From the NCBI GenBank assembly GCA_035649395.1, contig DASRJR010000498.1:1-15142 (forward strand): DNA of 15,142 nt, written 5' to 3'. The translations under genes were made by a program, and so were the position numbers. Below the pieces are notes generated by a model that searched no databases, was not told the DNA's origin, and worked only from the letters and a program-made list of their open reading frames with translations. Shown here piece by piece: positions 1 to 7,214 of this stretch (its first letter is position 1; the number at the start of each line of letters is the position of its first letter). This DNA is from Gp6-AA40 sp035649395. Lineage in GTDB: Bacteria; Acidobacteriota; Vicinamibacteria; Vicinamibacterales; UBA2999.

Positions 1-2627
1 CCGATCGCCCGCCGTGCTGGAGTGAGACAGGCGATGAGCGCGACGCCGAGCATCAGCGCGGCTACTGCGCCGAATGTGAAGAGGTCGACAGGCGCGATCT
101 CGAACAGCAGACGCGCGATCAGCCGCGTCAGCACGAGCGCCGTCAGCAGCCCCAGCACCACCCCAACGACAACAACTCTCATCCCCTGCCCCACGATCAG
201 CCGCAGCACCTCGCCTCGGCTCCCACCGAGCGCCAGTCGAATGCTGATGTCCTTCGAATGCTGTTGCACGTAATGCGCCATGACGCTGTAGATCCCCACG
301 ATCGACAGCAGTACCGCGACGACGGCAAAGATGCCGACGACCAGCGACACCGAGCGAGGCAGCTGCAGCGATCGCGTCACGAGATCGTCGACAGTGGCCA
401 CTCGAGCAAGCGGCACGGCGGGATCGACCTGACGGATGGCTTCGCGCACCGATGGAACCACGATCGCCGGATCGGCGCTCGTCTTGAACACAACAAATCG
501 GCTGTTCCTCGACGGGGTGAGCGCCCAGTACACGGTTCCCTCGTCCGGACTGTCCAACCCGGCATACTTGACCGTGCTGACGACACCGATCACCGTCAAC
601 CATGGACACGTGGTGCAACCGCCTTCGTGGAAGCGCGCACCCACGGCGTTGCCGTTCGGGAAGAAGCGCCTCGCCCACGCCTGGTCGACGACGACGACCC
701 GATCGCTGGCGTCGAGCATGTCGCGCTCGTCGAACAGGCGCCCCTGCAGCAGTGCGAGTCCAAGCAGCTCGAAGTAATCCGGCGTCGTCGCGACCCACGG
801 TGTGGCCGGCTGCGATCGCCCTGGCGGTGTCGGCGCGGCTTCGAGATCGAAGTTGTTCACCATCAGGACCTCGTTCGGGGGGCGGCCGTCCGCGAATGCG
901 ACGCCGATCACACCGGGCAGTCGTTCGAGCCGGCGCCGCAGCTCAGTCCAGAACGCAGACACTCTCGCGGGATCTTGATACTGCGCTGGAGGCAGCGCCA
1001 CCTGCCCGGTCACGACATTGTGGCGTTCGAACCCAAGGTCGACACGTCCAAGCTGGCTCAGGCTCACGGCGAGAAGGCCTGCGACGATCAGCAATGGCGT
1101 CGCCACGGCAAACTGGCCGGCCGCCAGCGCCCAACGCACACGGCGCACGCCCGGGCTTCCCGTTGCGGCACGGCCCAGAGTGCGAAGCGATTCGGCAATG
1201 GGCCCCTGTGATCCGAACAGCGCCGGCACGACGCCGAACAGCAGGCCACTCACCGTGGTTACTCCGGCGAGAAACCACAGCACCGGGCCGTCGAGCGCCA
1301 GCTCCAATACACGTGGAAGGAAGTCGCCCGCGAGATCTCTCACGAGGCCGACGATCGCCCACGCCAGCGAGACGCCGACGATCGCCGCGCCAATCGCCAG
1401 CACGCAGCTCTCCGCCAACAGGTAGCGAGTCACCCGGCCGCGCGAGGCGCCGAGTGCGGCACGAACGGCGAGCTCTTGCCGTCGGGTCGCGACACGCGCC
1501 ACCAACAGGTTCATTGCGTTCGCGCACGCGATCAGCCACACGAGACCGACTGCCCCCAGCGCGACTCCGAGGGTCGTCCCGACGTCACCGACGACGTGAG
1601 TCTTCAACGCCATCATGCTCCACGTCGCGCGCTCGTCCTGATAGGACGCCTTCCAAATCGGAAACATGCGCCGGTTGATGGCTCGCAATTCCTGCGCGGC
1701 CGCGGCGCGATTGGAGTCGCGCAGACGCGCCAGCGTGGTGATCGGAAACGGACCTTTGCGCGGCGGCGTGGTCCACTGCGCCGCAATGAAGAACTCTCGG
1801 CCGCTCTCCAGCGGGCCTACCCGCTCGGGCAGCACGCCGACAACGGTGTAGTCCGCTCCGTCGAGCCGCACCGGCTTGCCGACGACATCTGCGCGACCGG
1901 CCAGCTGCCGGCTCCAGAACCCGTGACTGACGATGACCGCTCGTGGAGCACCGGGGCGCCCGTCAGCTTCGTTGAACGATCGGCCGAGTGCCGGTCTGAG
2001 CCCGAGCAACGCGAAGTACGTCCAGGTCACGGTGCGCCCATTCACCCGCTCCGCCACGCTCCCGTCGGAGAACGACATCGCGCGTTCGACGTACCCTGCG
2101 ATCTGTTCGAAGCGCGTCTGCTCGGCCTGAAGGGCCAGGTAGTCGGCCACCGAGAACGGCCACTTGTTGGGCGGCGAGTCGGTATAGATGCGCACGAGAC
2201 GATCGGCGTGTTCGTATGGCAGCGGCCGAATCAGCGTGGCATTGATCACGCCGAACATCGCTGTCGTTGCGCCGATGCCGAGACCGACCGTCATCACCAC
2301 GGTCATGGCGAGACCTGGAGTGCGGAGGAGCGTCCGCACGCAGATGCGAAGGTCCTGCGTGAGATCGTCGAGTAACAATCCTCCCTGCATGCGCCGCTCC
2401 TTCGAGTGATCCTGCTGACGGCAGTACTGCCGCGTGCCTTCGAGATCGCCAAACTGGCGGATCGCCTCGCGGCGCGCGTCCTCCGGCGACCACCCGCGCG
2501 ACCGCAACTCCTCTACCTTCATGTCGAGATGGCCGGCGAGCTCTTCATCGATCTCCGATGCGACCTCCTCCGACCGTCGGCGGAGATACCAGAACGGACG
2601 CCGGCGGACGTGGCGCTCCCACGTCAT
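1..2627 (-). CDS. ADOP-type MacB/FtsX permease with N-terminal prefix domain (3' end outside the window)
   Basis: Inner-membrane permease resembling MacB, of the acidobacterial orphan type with no ATPase beside it; the substrate is unknown. The frame stays open for 875 codons from ATG 2627 to the window edge. Residues 1 to about 75 form a charged helical 'permease prefix' (RRRSEEVASEIDEELAGHLD, then WSPEDARREAIRQFGD). The first membrane segment is near residues 104-130 and contains GLGIGATTAMFGVINATLIRP. A periplasmic MacB core-like domain follows, then an FtsX block with RRQELAVRAALGASRGRV, a second periplasmic domain, and a last FtsX block containing KDISIRLALGGSRGEV. The final visible residues (LTPARRAI) lie just before the usual family C-terminus, so roughly 20-30 residues are probably missing. 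The start codon overlaps the PadR stop as ATGA, indicating translational coupling. Family assignment is firm; any transport role is inference. Confidence 0.93.
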   Translation of the reverse strand, partial: MTWERHVRRRPFWYLRRRSEEVASEIDEELAGHLDMKVEELRSRGWSPEDARREAIRQFGDLEGTRQYCRQQDHSKERRMQGGLLLDDLTQDLRICVRTLLRTPGLAMTVVMTVGLGIGATTAMFGVINATLIRPLPYEHADRLVRIYTDSPPNKWPFSVADYLALQAEQTRFEQIAGYVERAMSFSDGSVAERVNGRTVTWTYFALLGLRPALGRSFNEADGRPGAPRAVIVSHGFWSRQLAGRADVVGKPVRLDGADYTVVGVLPERVGPLESGREFFIAAQWTTPPRKGPFPITTLARLRDSNRAAAAQELRAINRRMFPIWKASYQDERATWSMMALKTHVVGDVGTTLGVALGAVGLVWLIACANAMNLLVARVATRRQELAVRAALGASRGRVTRYLLAESCVLAIGAAIVGVSLAWAIVGLVRDLAGDFLPRVLELALDGPVLWFLAGVTTVSGLLFGVVPALFGSQGPIAESLRTLGRAATGSPGVRRVRWALAAGQFAVATPLLIVAGLLAVSLSQLGRVDLGFERHNVVTGQVALPPAQYQDPARVSAFWTELRRRLERLPGVIGVAFADGRPPNEVLMVNNFDLEAAPTPPGRSQPATPWVATTPDYFELLGLALLQGRLFDERDMLDASDRVVVVDQAWARRFFPNGNAVGARFHEGGCTTCPWLTVIGVVSTVKYAGLDSPDEGTVYWALTPSRNSRFVVFKTSADPAIVVPSVREAIRQVDPAVPLARVATVDDLVTRSLQLPRSVSLVVGIFAVVAVLLSIVGIYSVMAHYVQQHSKDISIRLALGGSRGEVLRLIVGQGMRVVVVGVVLGLLTALVLTRLIARLLFEIAPVDLFTFGAVAALMLGVALIACLTPARRAI

Positions 2628-2962
2628 GGACGGCGGCCATCCACGTGCAACAGCATCTCGAGCGCGCGGACGTAGCGGCGCCAGTTGTCGGCGTCGATGC
2701 GGAGCTTCTTGCGCCCGTCGGCCGTCAGCCGGTAATACCGCGCTCGACGGTTGTTGTCTGATGCACGCCATTCGGCTTCGATGAGCCCCTGACGGTCGAG
2801 CCGATGCAGCGATTGGTACAGGGCGGCGTCTTCGATGACGATGTCGCCGTTGGTTCGCTCACGGACGAGCGTGGCGATGCCGTAGCCGTGATTCGGCCCC
2901 GACGCCAGCGTCTGGAGCACGAGCAGATCGAGGGTGCCTTGGACGAGAGGAAGCGGTGCCAT
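2624..2962 (-). CDS. PadR-family transcriptional regulator
   Basis: Small winged-helix DNA-binding regulator of 112 residues, the usual length for short PadR proteins. The N-terminus has the family signature (QGTLDLLVLQTLASGPNHGY, residues about 8-27). Next come the recognition region with ALYQSLHRLDRQGLIEAEW and the wing (DNNRRARYYRLTADGRKKL), and then a short C-terminal dimerisation helix. A ribosome site GGGGAG lies about 7 bases before ATG 2962. The stop overlaps the start of the downstream permease, a common arrangement in Acidobacteriota in which PadR is presumed to regulate its own operon. The leader holds an inverted repeat that includes the ribosome site (2964-2999), a candidate operator or RNA switch. 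The ligand cannot be deduced. Confidence 0.95.
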   Translation of the reverse strand: MAPLPLVQGTLDLLVLQTLASGPNHGYGIATLVRERTNGDIVIEDAALYQSLHRLDRQGLIEAEWRASDNNRRARYYRLTADGRKKLRIDADNWRRYVRALEMLLHVDGRRP

Positions 2963-2963
2963 G

Positions 2964-2999
2964 CCGTTCTCCCCTTAGACGGTGTGGGGAGAGGAACGG
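2964..2999 (-). promoter_or_regulatory. Inverted repeat in the PadR leader that can cover its ribosome binding site
   Basis: On the minus strand, CCGTTCCTCTCCCC is followed by an 11-base loop and then GGGGAGAACGG. In RNA this gives TCTCCCC/GGGGAGA (7 bp), a 3-base bulge, then CCGT/ACGG (4 bp). The downstream arm contains the GGGGAG ribosome site of PadR and ends two bases before its ATG. It could be a PadR operator, a translation-blocking hairpin, or an attenuator after the upstream small gene, which stops at 3007. No T-run follows, so a simple intrinsic terminator is less likely. Confidence 0.5.
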
Positions 3000-3006
3000 T
3001 TGGCCT

Positions 3007-3339
3007 CTACTTCGCTGCGGTGATCGACTCGACTTTGATGGTCTTCGTCTTCGCGTCCAGCGCGCCGACGACCGTCACCTTCTGCCCGGCGAACTTCTCG
3101 GGCAGCTTCTTCTGGTCGCTCAGCACGTACGCGCTCTTGCCGTCGTAAAGGACGTACGAGGCGCTGTGAAACATGACACACGCCTTCGTGCACTCGGCGT
3201 CGTTGGGGCCCATCCGCATGCGCGAGTGATCGCCCGTGGCGCACATCTCGTCGGTGATGACGCCGGCGAACTTCTGCTGTTGCTGCGCCGGCGCTGCGGA
3301 GAGGACGGCAATAAAGAGAAGAGCGAGAGTTGTTTTCAT
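3007..3339 (-). CDS. Small secreted Cys/Met-containing protein, DUF5818-like
   Basis: Exported protein of 110 residues. It has a signal peptide (MKTTLALLFIAVLSAAPAQ, residues 1-19), then a compact domain resembling small acidobacterial proteins I know as DUF5818. Visible features are GVITDEMCA (C33), HSRMRMG (H38, M41, M43), then DAECTKAC (C50, C54). The C-terminal half (KFAGQKVTVVGALDAKTKTIKVESI) looks like the last strands of a small beta-barrel (OB-like) fold. Clustered Cys, His and Met could bind a metal or form a disulfide, but that is inference. It lies 44 bases upstream of PadR on the same strand, so it may be cotranscribed with the regulator and permease. No convincing ribosome site precedes ATG 3339; the leader instead carries a paired-hairpin repeat. 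The function is unknown. Confidence 0.85.
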   Translation of the reverse strand: MKTTLALLFIAVLSAAPAQQQQKFAGVITDEMCATGDHSRMRMGPNDAECTKACVMFHSASYVLYDGKSAYVLSDQKKLPEKFAGQKVTVVGALDAKTKTIKVESITAAK

Positions 3340-3352
3340 CGGCGTCAGGACC

Positions 3353-3422
3353 GGCGGGCCTCAAGGCCCGTCTCTACAACGTTCGCTAACAGACGTCGTA
3401 GAGGCGGGTCTTGAGACCCGCC
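3353..3422. repeat. BIME-like inverted pair of REP hairpins
   Basis: Two 30-base arms (3353-3382 and 3393-3422) are inverted copies separated by 10 bases, matching at 26 of 30 positions. Each arm is itself a hairpin: CGGGCCT-CA-AGGCCCG at 3355-3370 and CGGGTCT-TG-AGACCCG at 3405-3420, both with perfect 7-bp stems. The substitution between arms is compensated (C:G versus T:A), so the fold is conserved over the sequence. This is the pattern of bacterial REP/BIME elements. It sits between the stop of the 4007-3453 gene and the start of the 3339-3007 gene and could act as a terminator or mRNA-stabilising structure. No associated transposase is in the window. Confidence 0.8.
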
Positions 3423-3452
3423 GTGTCGTTTCCTCGAATCCCGTCCGGCTGC

Positions 3453-4007
3453 CTAGAACCCCGGAATCATCAGATGCGCAGTCGACGTACCTGCATCCAT
3501 GATCCAGATGCCGCCCTGCTTCGGGTTGTCCGGGATCCCTGTCGAGGCGGCCGTCGCGCCTGGCACGGCGACAGTGGTGTGCCGGCGCACGTTGTTCTTG
3601 TCGGCGCCCCTGGCGTGATACCAGACCGACCCGTATTCCGGCTTGACGCGCGACCCGTCCTTCTCCGCCGCGTCCAACGCCGCCTGCCGCTTCGCACGGT
3701 CGGGCTCGGCCTCGAACTTCAGGTTCTGCGCCACGCGCGCCAGATTGCTGAGGCTCGTGCACTCCGCGTCGATCGCCGGTGCGCCGGGCAGCGCCAGATT
3801 CGTGCGATCGAAACACACGAGCGTGTTCGTGCCCTTCTTCAGCGTGTCGTAGGTGTAATCGGGTTTCCACTTGATGACGGTGGCGGCCTCCTTCAAATTC
3901 GCGGGTGCTGGGATCAGGGCGGTCTCGAAGTCAGCCGCCGGCGCCTGTGCCCAGGCGGCGCTCGACACCAGTGACAGGCCAAGGACGAGAAGAGCAATGC
4001 GCTTCAT
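3453..4007 (-). CDS. Secreted protein of unknown function
   Basis: I do not recognise this family. The product is 184 residues with a clear signal peptide (MKRIALLVLGLSLVSSAAWA, then QAPAADFE). The mature part has two cysteines, C65 (LVCFDRTN) and C83 (DAECTSLS), which could form a disulfide. A Lys/Arg/Ala-rich helical stretch follows (residues about 96-118), then WYHARGAD and a Gly/Trp-containing C-terminus (GGIWIMDAGTSTAHLMIPGF). ATG 4007 was chosen because it starts the signal peptide and is preceded by the ribosome site GGAGGG about 7 bases upstream. The open frame continues to 4145, but the extension is unlike a leader and overlaps the divergent gene. A -10-like TATACT lies at 4042-4037. 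The gene is first in a possible minus-strand series with the small secreted protein and PadR-permease, although the hairpin repeat lies between. Confidence 0.8.
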   Translation of the reverse strand: MKRIALLVLGLSLVSSAAWAQAPAADFETALIPAPANLKEAATVIKWKPDYTYDTLKKGTNTLVCFDRTNLALPGAPAIDAECTSLSNLARVAQNLKFEAEPDRAKRQAALDAAEKDGSRVKPEYGSVWYHARGADKNNVRRHTTVAVPGATAASTGIPDNPKQGGIWIMDAGTSTAHLMIPGF

Positions 4008-4036
4008 CGGAACCCTCCAAGAGAGCAACGACGTGA

Positions 4037-4042
4037 AGTATA
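4037..4042 (-). promoter_or_regulatory. Candidate -10 element for the secreted-protein gene
   Basis: TATACT on the minus strand is close to the housekeeping -10 consensus and stands out in GC-rich DNA. It would place the transcript start near 4030, giving a leader of about 23 bases that includes the ribosome site. I see no good -35 at 16-18 bases upstream. The 92-base gap also serves the divergent gene starting at 4100. Confidence 0.4.
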
Positions 4043-4099
4043 CCGCGGCCGTGGCAGTCATGGCTGAGACGTCGTCCCATCGGCCGCCGTCTATCGATC

Positions 4100-4537
4100 G
4101 TGACTGACACCGTGCACGTTGAGTTGTCCACCCTCGTCCGCGCACCGCGAGACGTCGTCGCCATGGTTTACGCCGACTACGAGCAATGGCCGCGGCTCTT
4201 TCCCACCATCAGAGCCGTTCGGCCGATTCGCCAGGTGGGTCCGGCGCTCGTGCTCGAGATCGATCGTGCGGAAGGCACGGTCATCAACGAGCTCATCGCT
4301 CGACCGGAGTCGCTCGACCTCTGGGAGGTCAAGCCCCACTACCATGCTCGATTCCTGAATCGGTTCGAAACCGTTCCCGGCGGCACACGTCTTTCGGTGC
4401 GTGGCGACATCCGGCTGAAGGGCTACGCCAGAGTCCTGCGTCCATTCCTGCGCGGCTACGTGCGGCGGCTGATGTGCCGGTGGCAACTCGAACCGGTGAA
4501 GATGGCGGCCGAGTCGCGCGCCCGCCGCACGCGTTAA
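4100..4537 (+). CDS. SRPBCC (START/polyketide-cyclase-like) fold protein
   Basis: Predicted cytoplasmic protein of 145 residues with the helix-grip fold that binds hydrophobic ligands. The N-terminal strand VHVELSTLVRAPRDVVAMVY leads into the helix YADYEQWPRLFPTI, typical of this superfamily. The strands that follow include LVLEIDRAEG and GTRLSVRGDIRL, and a long basic C-terminal helix (LRPFLRGYVRRLMCRWQLEPVKMAAES) ends in RARRTR. The start is a GTG at 4100; an in-frame GTG at 4112 is also possible, and neither has a clear ribosome site. It is transcribed away from the secreted-protein gene at 4007 and followed by a short hairpin at its stop codon. The ligand and role cannot be read from the sequence. 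Confidence 0.8.
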   Translation: MTDTVHVELSTLVRAPRDVVAMVYADYEQWPRLFPTIRAVRPIRQVGPALVLEIDRAEGTVINELIARPESLDLWEVKPHYHARFLNRFETVPGGTRLSVRGDIRLKGYARVLRPFLRGYVRRLMCRWQLEPVKMAAESRARRTR

Positions 4538-4551
4538 CGCCAAAGGGCGTT
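4536..4551 (+). terminator. Short hairpin at the stop codon of the SRPBCC gene
   Basis: AACGCC-AAAG-GGCGTT is a perfect 6-bp stem with a four-base loop that begins in the TAA stop. No T-run follows, so it is at best a weak or Rho-assisted terminator. Confidence 0.35.
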
Positions 4552-4636
4552 GTCCGAACAGAGTACTCGATGATCTCTGTCGATGTCCCGACAAACACTG
4601 GACATTCGTCACATCTCTCTCTAAAGTCCGACGTGA

Positions 4637-6391
4637 ATGTCGCTCGCGCTGCGGCTGTTCGTCGTCGCTGCACTGACGTTCGTGTTGCTTGGCTTCCAGC
4701 GCATCGACGAGCTGGACCAATTCATCCACACGGCAATGGCGCGGCGGCAGATCGCCGGGTTGTCGCTCGCCATCGTCCACGAAGGACGCATCGTCGAGGC
4801 GCGGGCGTACGGGACCACCACGCGCAACGGTAAGACAGCAGTCACACCCCGCACACTCTTTCAGGCCGGTTCGATCAGCAAACCGGTAGCGGCACTCGGC
4901 GCGCTGCGGCTCGTCGACAGCGGCAAGCTGTCGCTCGACGAAGACGTGAACGGAAAGTTGATCTCGTGGCGCGTTCCGGGCAACGAGTTCACGACACGCG
5001 AGCGCGTGACGTTGCGCCGGCTGCTGACGCACATGGCTGGTCTGACCGTCAATGGATTTCCCGGTTACGAGGTACCGGCACGAGTACCGTCGGTGCCCGA
5101 CATCCTCGACGGAAAGGGAAACACGCCTGCGGTGCGTGTCGACGCCGTGCCAGGCAGCATCCAGCGATACTCGGGCGGTGGCTACACGGTCGTGCAGCAA
5201 CTCGTCGCCGACGTGAGCGGCGAGTCGTTCGACAAGTACATGAACGACAAGATCCTCGGACCGTTGGGCATGGCCAACAGCACGTTTCGGCAACCATTGT
5301 CGACTGAACTCGCTCGACGTGCCGCCACCGGGTACCTGGTCGACCGGTCGGAGGTTGCCGGTCGATGGCATGTGTACCCGGAGATGGCGGCCGCCGGTCT
5401 GTGGACCACACCGACGGACCTCGCGAAATACATCATCGGCGTGCAGCAGGCGCTCGCGGGCAAATCGGACGTACTGTCATCAGCCTTGGCGCGCCAGATG
5501 TTGACCGATCAGAAGAACGGGATGGGTCTTGGGCCCGCCGTCGAAGGAAGCGGTCCAGGCCTGCGGTTCAGCCATAACGGACGGGTGCGAGGCTTCGACG
5601 CCCTTCTGATCGGCTACGGGGAATCCGGTGACGGGCTCGTCATGATGATTAACGGGAACGACAATTCGGTGCTGATCCAGGGAAACTGTTGCCAGAATCG
5701 AATCGTCAATCTCGTCGCAAGAAAGTACAAGTGGCGCGACTACCCCGTTGAATTCGCCGAAACGATCACTCCTGGCGATCGGGCACCCGCGGCCGCTCAG
5801 GCCGTCGCCGGACGATACGAGTTTCAGAACCCTGTCATGATGGCGCTCGGCGAAAAGGATGGGCGCCTGTATACGTACCTGGACGGCTTGCCCGATGAAG
5901 AATTCGTCTACGCAGCCGATGGCCGCTTCGTGTCGACCGAGCGTGCGGTCTCGTTCAAGCCCGCTCGGAACGCAGGTGGTGATGTGGATGCAATCGAGTG
6001 GGTCCGGCCGAACGCGACCGTCCGGCGTATTCCTCGTATCGGCCCGCTCTTCTCGGCGATTCGTGAGAGCGCTGATCCCGACCCGGAGCTGACGGCGAAC
6101 GTATTCACGGCAGTCCAGGCGCTCGCCGGCGGCCACTCCTCTGCCAATTGGCACCTCCTGACCGTCGGCGCGCGTCGGGAGTTCACTGCCGCCGTCAGCT
6201 CGTTGCAGGGGGCACGCCGTCTGCGATTCCTCTATGGCGCCAACGTCGAGGGGCGAGGTATCGAGCGGCTCGGTCATCCGATTCAACGCGTCCTGCATTA
6301 CTCGCTGGAAACCGAGCGCGGCCGGCGATGGCTTCTGATTCATCTCGATCCGGACGGGCTGATAGCGGACTTCGATGTCGTTGTGGACTGA
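4637..6391 (+). CDS. Secreted serine hydrolase, beta-lactamase/DD-peptidase (class C-like) family
   Basis: Exported serine hydrolase of 584 residues. It has a signal peptide (MSLALRLFVVAALTFVLLGF, residues 1-20), then a beta-lactamase-family (PF00144-type) domain at about 24-365. The active-site motifs are visible: SISK with S79 as nucleophile and K82; YSG at 178-180 in the place of Tyr-x-Asn; and HNG at 313-315 in the place of Lys-Thr-Gly, common in the esterase/peptidase relatives. Residues about 380-584 form a C-terminal extension rich in beta strands, including AGRYEFQNPVM and ending LLIHLDPDGLIADFDVVVD; the first part resembles the beta-barrel tails found on such hydrolases. True class C beta-lactamases are about 380 residues, so a peptidase or esterase is more likely than antibiotic resistance. 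No strong ribosome site precedes ATG 4637. The exported VOC gene follows after 13 bases, suggesting one operon. Confidence 0.92.
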   Translation: MSLALRLFVVAALTFVLLGFQRIDELDQFIHTAMARRQIAGLSLAIVHEGRIVEARAYGTTTRNGKTAVTPRTLFQAGSISKPVAALGALRLVDSGKLSLDEDVNGKLISWRVPGNEFTTRERVTLRRLLTHMAGLTVNGFPGYEVPARVPSVPDILDGKGNTPAVRVDAVPGSIQRYSGGGYTVVQQLVADVSGESFDKYMNDKILGPLGMANSTFRQPLSTELARRAATGYLVDRSEVAGRWHVYPEMAAAGLWTTPTDLAKYIIGVQQALAGKSDVLSSALARQMLTDQKNGMGLGPAVEGSGPGLRFSHNGRVRGFDALLIGYGESGDGLVMMINGNDNSVLIQGNCCQNRIVNLVARKYKWRDYPVEFAETITPGDRAPAAAQAVAGRYEFQNPVMMALGEKDGRLYTYLDGLPDEEFVYAADGRFVSTERAVSFKPARNAGGDVDAIEWVRPNATVRRIPRIGPLFSAIRESADPDPELTANVFTAVQALAGGHSSANWHLLTVGARREFTAAVSSLQGARRLRFLYGANVEGRGIERLGHPIQRVLHYSLETERGRRWLLIHLDPDGLIADFDVVVD

Positions 6392-6404
6392 GAGGACATT
6401 CCTC

Positions 6405-7199
6405 ATGGAGATCAGCATGTTGACGCGAGCATTGTTGGTAACCGTACTCACGGCCGTGCCGGCGTCGTCTCTTGCGCAAACCGGCTTCGCCGATCTGATC
6501 GACCACATCCATCTCGCGGCGCCTGATCAGGCCAAGGCCGTCGAGTGGTACCACACACACTTCGGAGCCGAGCTCACACCCGAGGGGACCGATCGGGCGA
6601 TGCTGGGCACCACGCGGCTCATCTTTCAGAAGAGCGAGAGTCCCAAGCCAAGCACGGGCAGCATCCTCGGTCTGATCGGGTTCTCGGTGGCCGACGTCGA
6701 TGGCACCGTCAAGAAGCTGCAGGGCGCCGGCGTGAAGATCGCGATGCCCACCATGACGATGTACGGGGTGAAGATGGCGCAGGTCGTCGATCCCTGGGGG
6801 ACGCTGATCGACGTGGTGCAGGATTCGAAGAAGCTGGGTCTGCATCACATCGGCCTGGTCTCCAGCGATCCAGCCGCGACGCTCGCGTGGTTTGCCGAGA
6901 CGTTCGGCGGCAAGGTCGCCAAGTTCGACGGCGGCGCCGACGGGATCAACTATGGCGGCGTCTGGGTCACGGCTCGAAAGGGAACCGGCGAGCCGAGCGC
7001 CGGGCATTCGATCGACCACATCGGATTCCGTCCGCTCAACGTCGACAGCGTCGTCGCCACGCTCAAGACGAAGAACGTGAAGGTGACCACAGAGCCTCGG
7101 CCGCTCACGCTTCCGAGCGGCACGACCATGCGGCTGGCGTTCATCGAAGGGCCAGGCGGCGTGCGAATCGAGCTCGTCCAGCGAGACAACCTGAAATAG
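6405..7199 (+). CDS. Exported protein with two VOC (glyoxalase-like) domains
   Basis: A 264-residue protein with two vicinal-oxygen-chelate domains, at about residues 31-138 and 146-258. Candidate metal ligands include H34/H36 (DHIHLAAPD), H147/H148 (LHHIGLVSSD), H205 (DHIGFRP) and E256 (VRIELVQ). The second half of domain 1 has IGFSV where a His is usual and D136 where a Glu is usual, so domain 1 may lack a full metal site. An N-terminal hydrophobic leader (LTRALLVTVLTAVPASSLAQ) indicates export, unlike most VOC enzymes. Start 6405 was chosen because AGAGGA at 6391-6396 is well spaced; ATG 6417 is an alternative and 6375 would overlap the upstream gene. It is tightly linked to the serine hydrolase. 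Known VOC members include dioxygenases, glyoxalases and drug-binding proteins, and the substrate here is unknown. Confidence 0.88.
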   Translation: MEISMLTRALLVTVLTAVPASSLAQTGFADLIDHIHLAAPDQAKAVEWYHTHFGAELTPEGTDRAMLGTTRLIFQKSESPKPSTGSILGLIGFSVADVDGTVKKLQGAGVKIAMPTMTMYGVKMAQVVDPWGTLIDVVQDSKKLGLHHIGLVSSDPAATLAWFAETFGGKVAKFDGGADGINYGGVWVTARKGTGEPSAGHSIDHIGFRPLNVDSVVATLKTKNVKVTTEPRPLTLPSGTTMRLAFIEGPGGVRIELVQRDNLK

Positions 7200-7214
7200 C
7201 ACGGCGCAGCTTGA

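Noticed and set aside
258..1678. Long plus-strand open frames (258-1211, 602-1678) antisense to the left permease.
   Set aside because: Their translations are Arg/His/Pro-rich with no family features, while the minus strand reads a continuous, recognisable permease. These are typical shadow frames of GC-rich DNA.
4008..4145. An extended start (4145) for the 184-residue secreted protein.
   Set aside because: It would bury the signal peptide behind 46 unrelated residues and overlap the divergent gene; ATG 4007 has its own ribosome site.
4091..5371. A 426-codon minus-strand frame opposite the SRPBCC and serine hydrolase genes.
   Set aside because: It spans two recognised plus-strand genes and the gap between them, has no domain signature and no ribosome site.
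4637..5770. Reading the serine hydrolase as an antibiotic-resistance beta-lactamase.
   Set aside because: It has YSG and HNG in place of the usual motifs and a long C-terminal extension, which point to the broader peptidase/esterase group.
5480..7202. Minus-strand frames (6508-5480, 7202-6195) opposite the hydrolase and VOC genes.
   Set aside because: Composition is Arg/Asp/His-rich and no protein family is recognisable; the sense strand carries complete motif sets.
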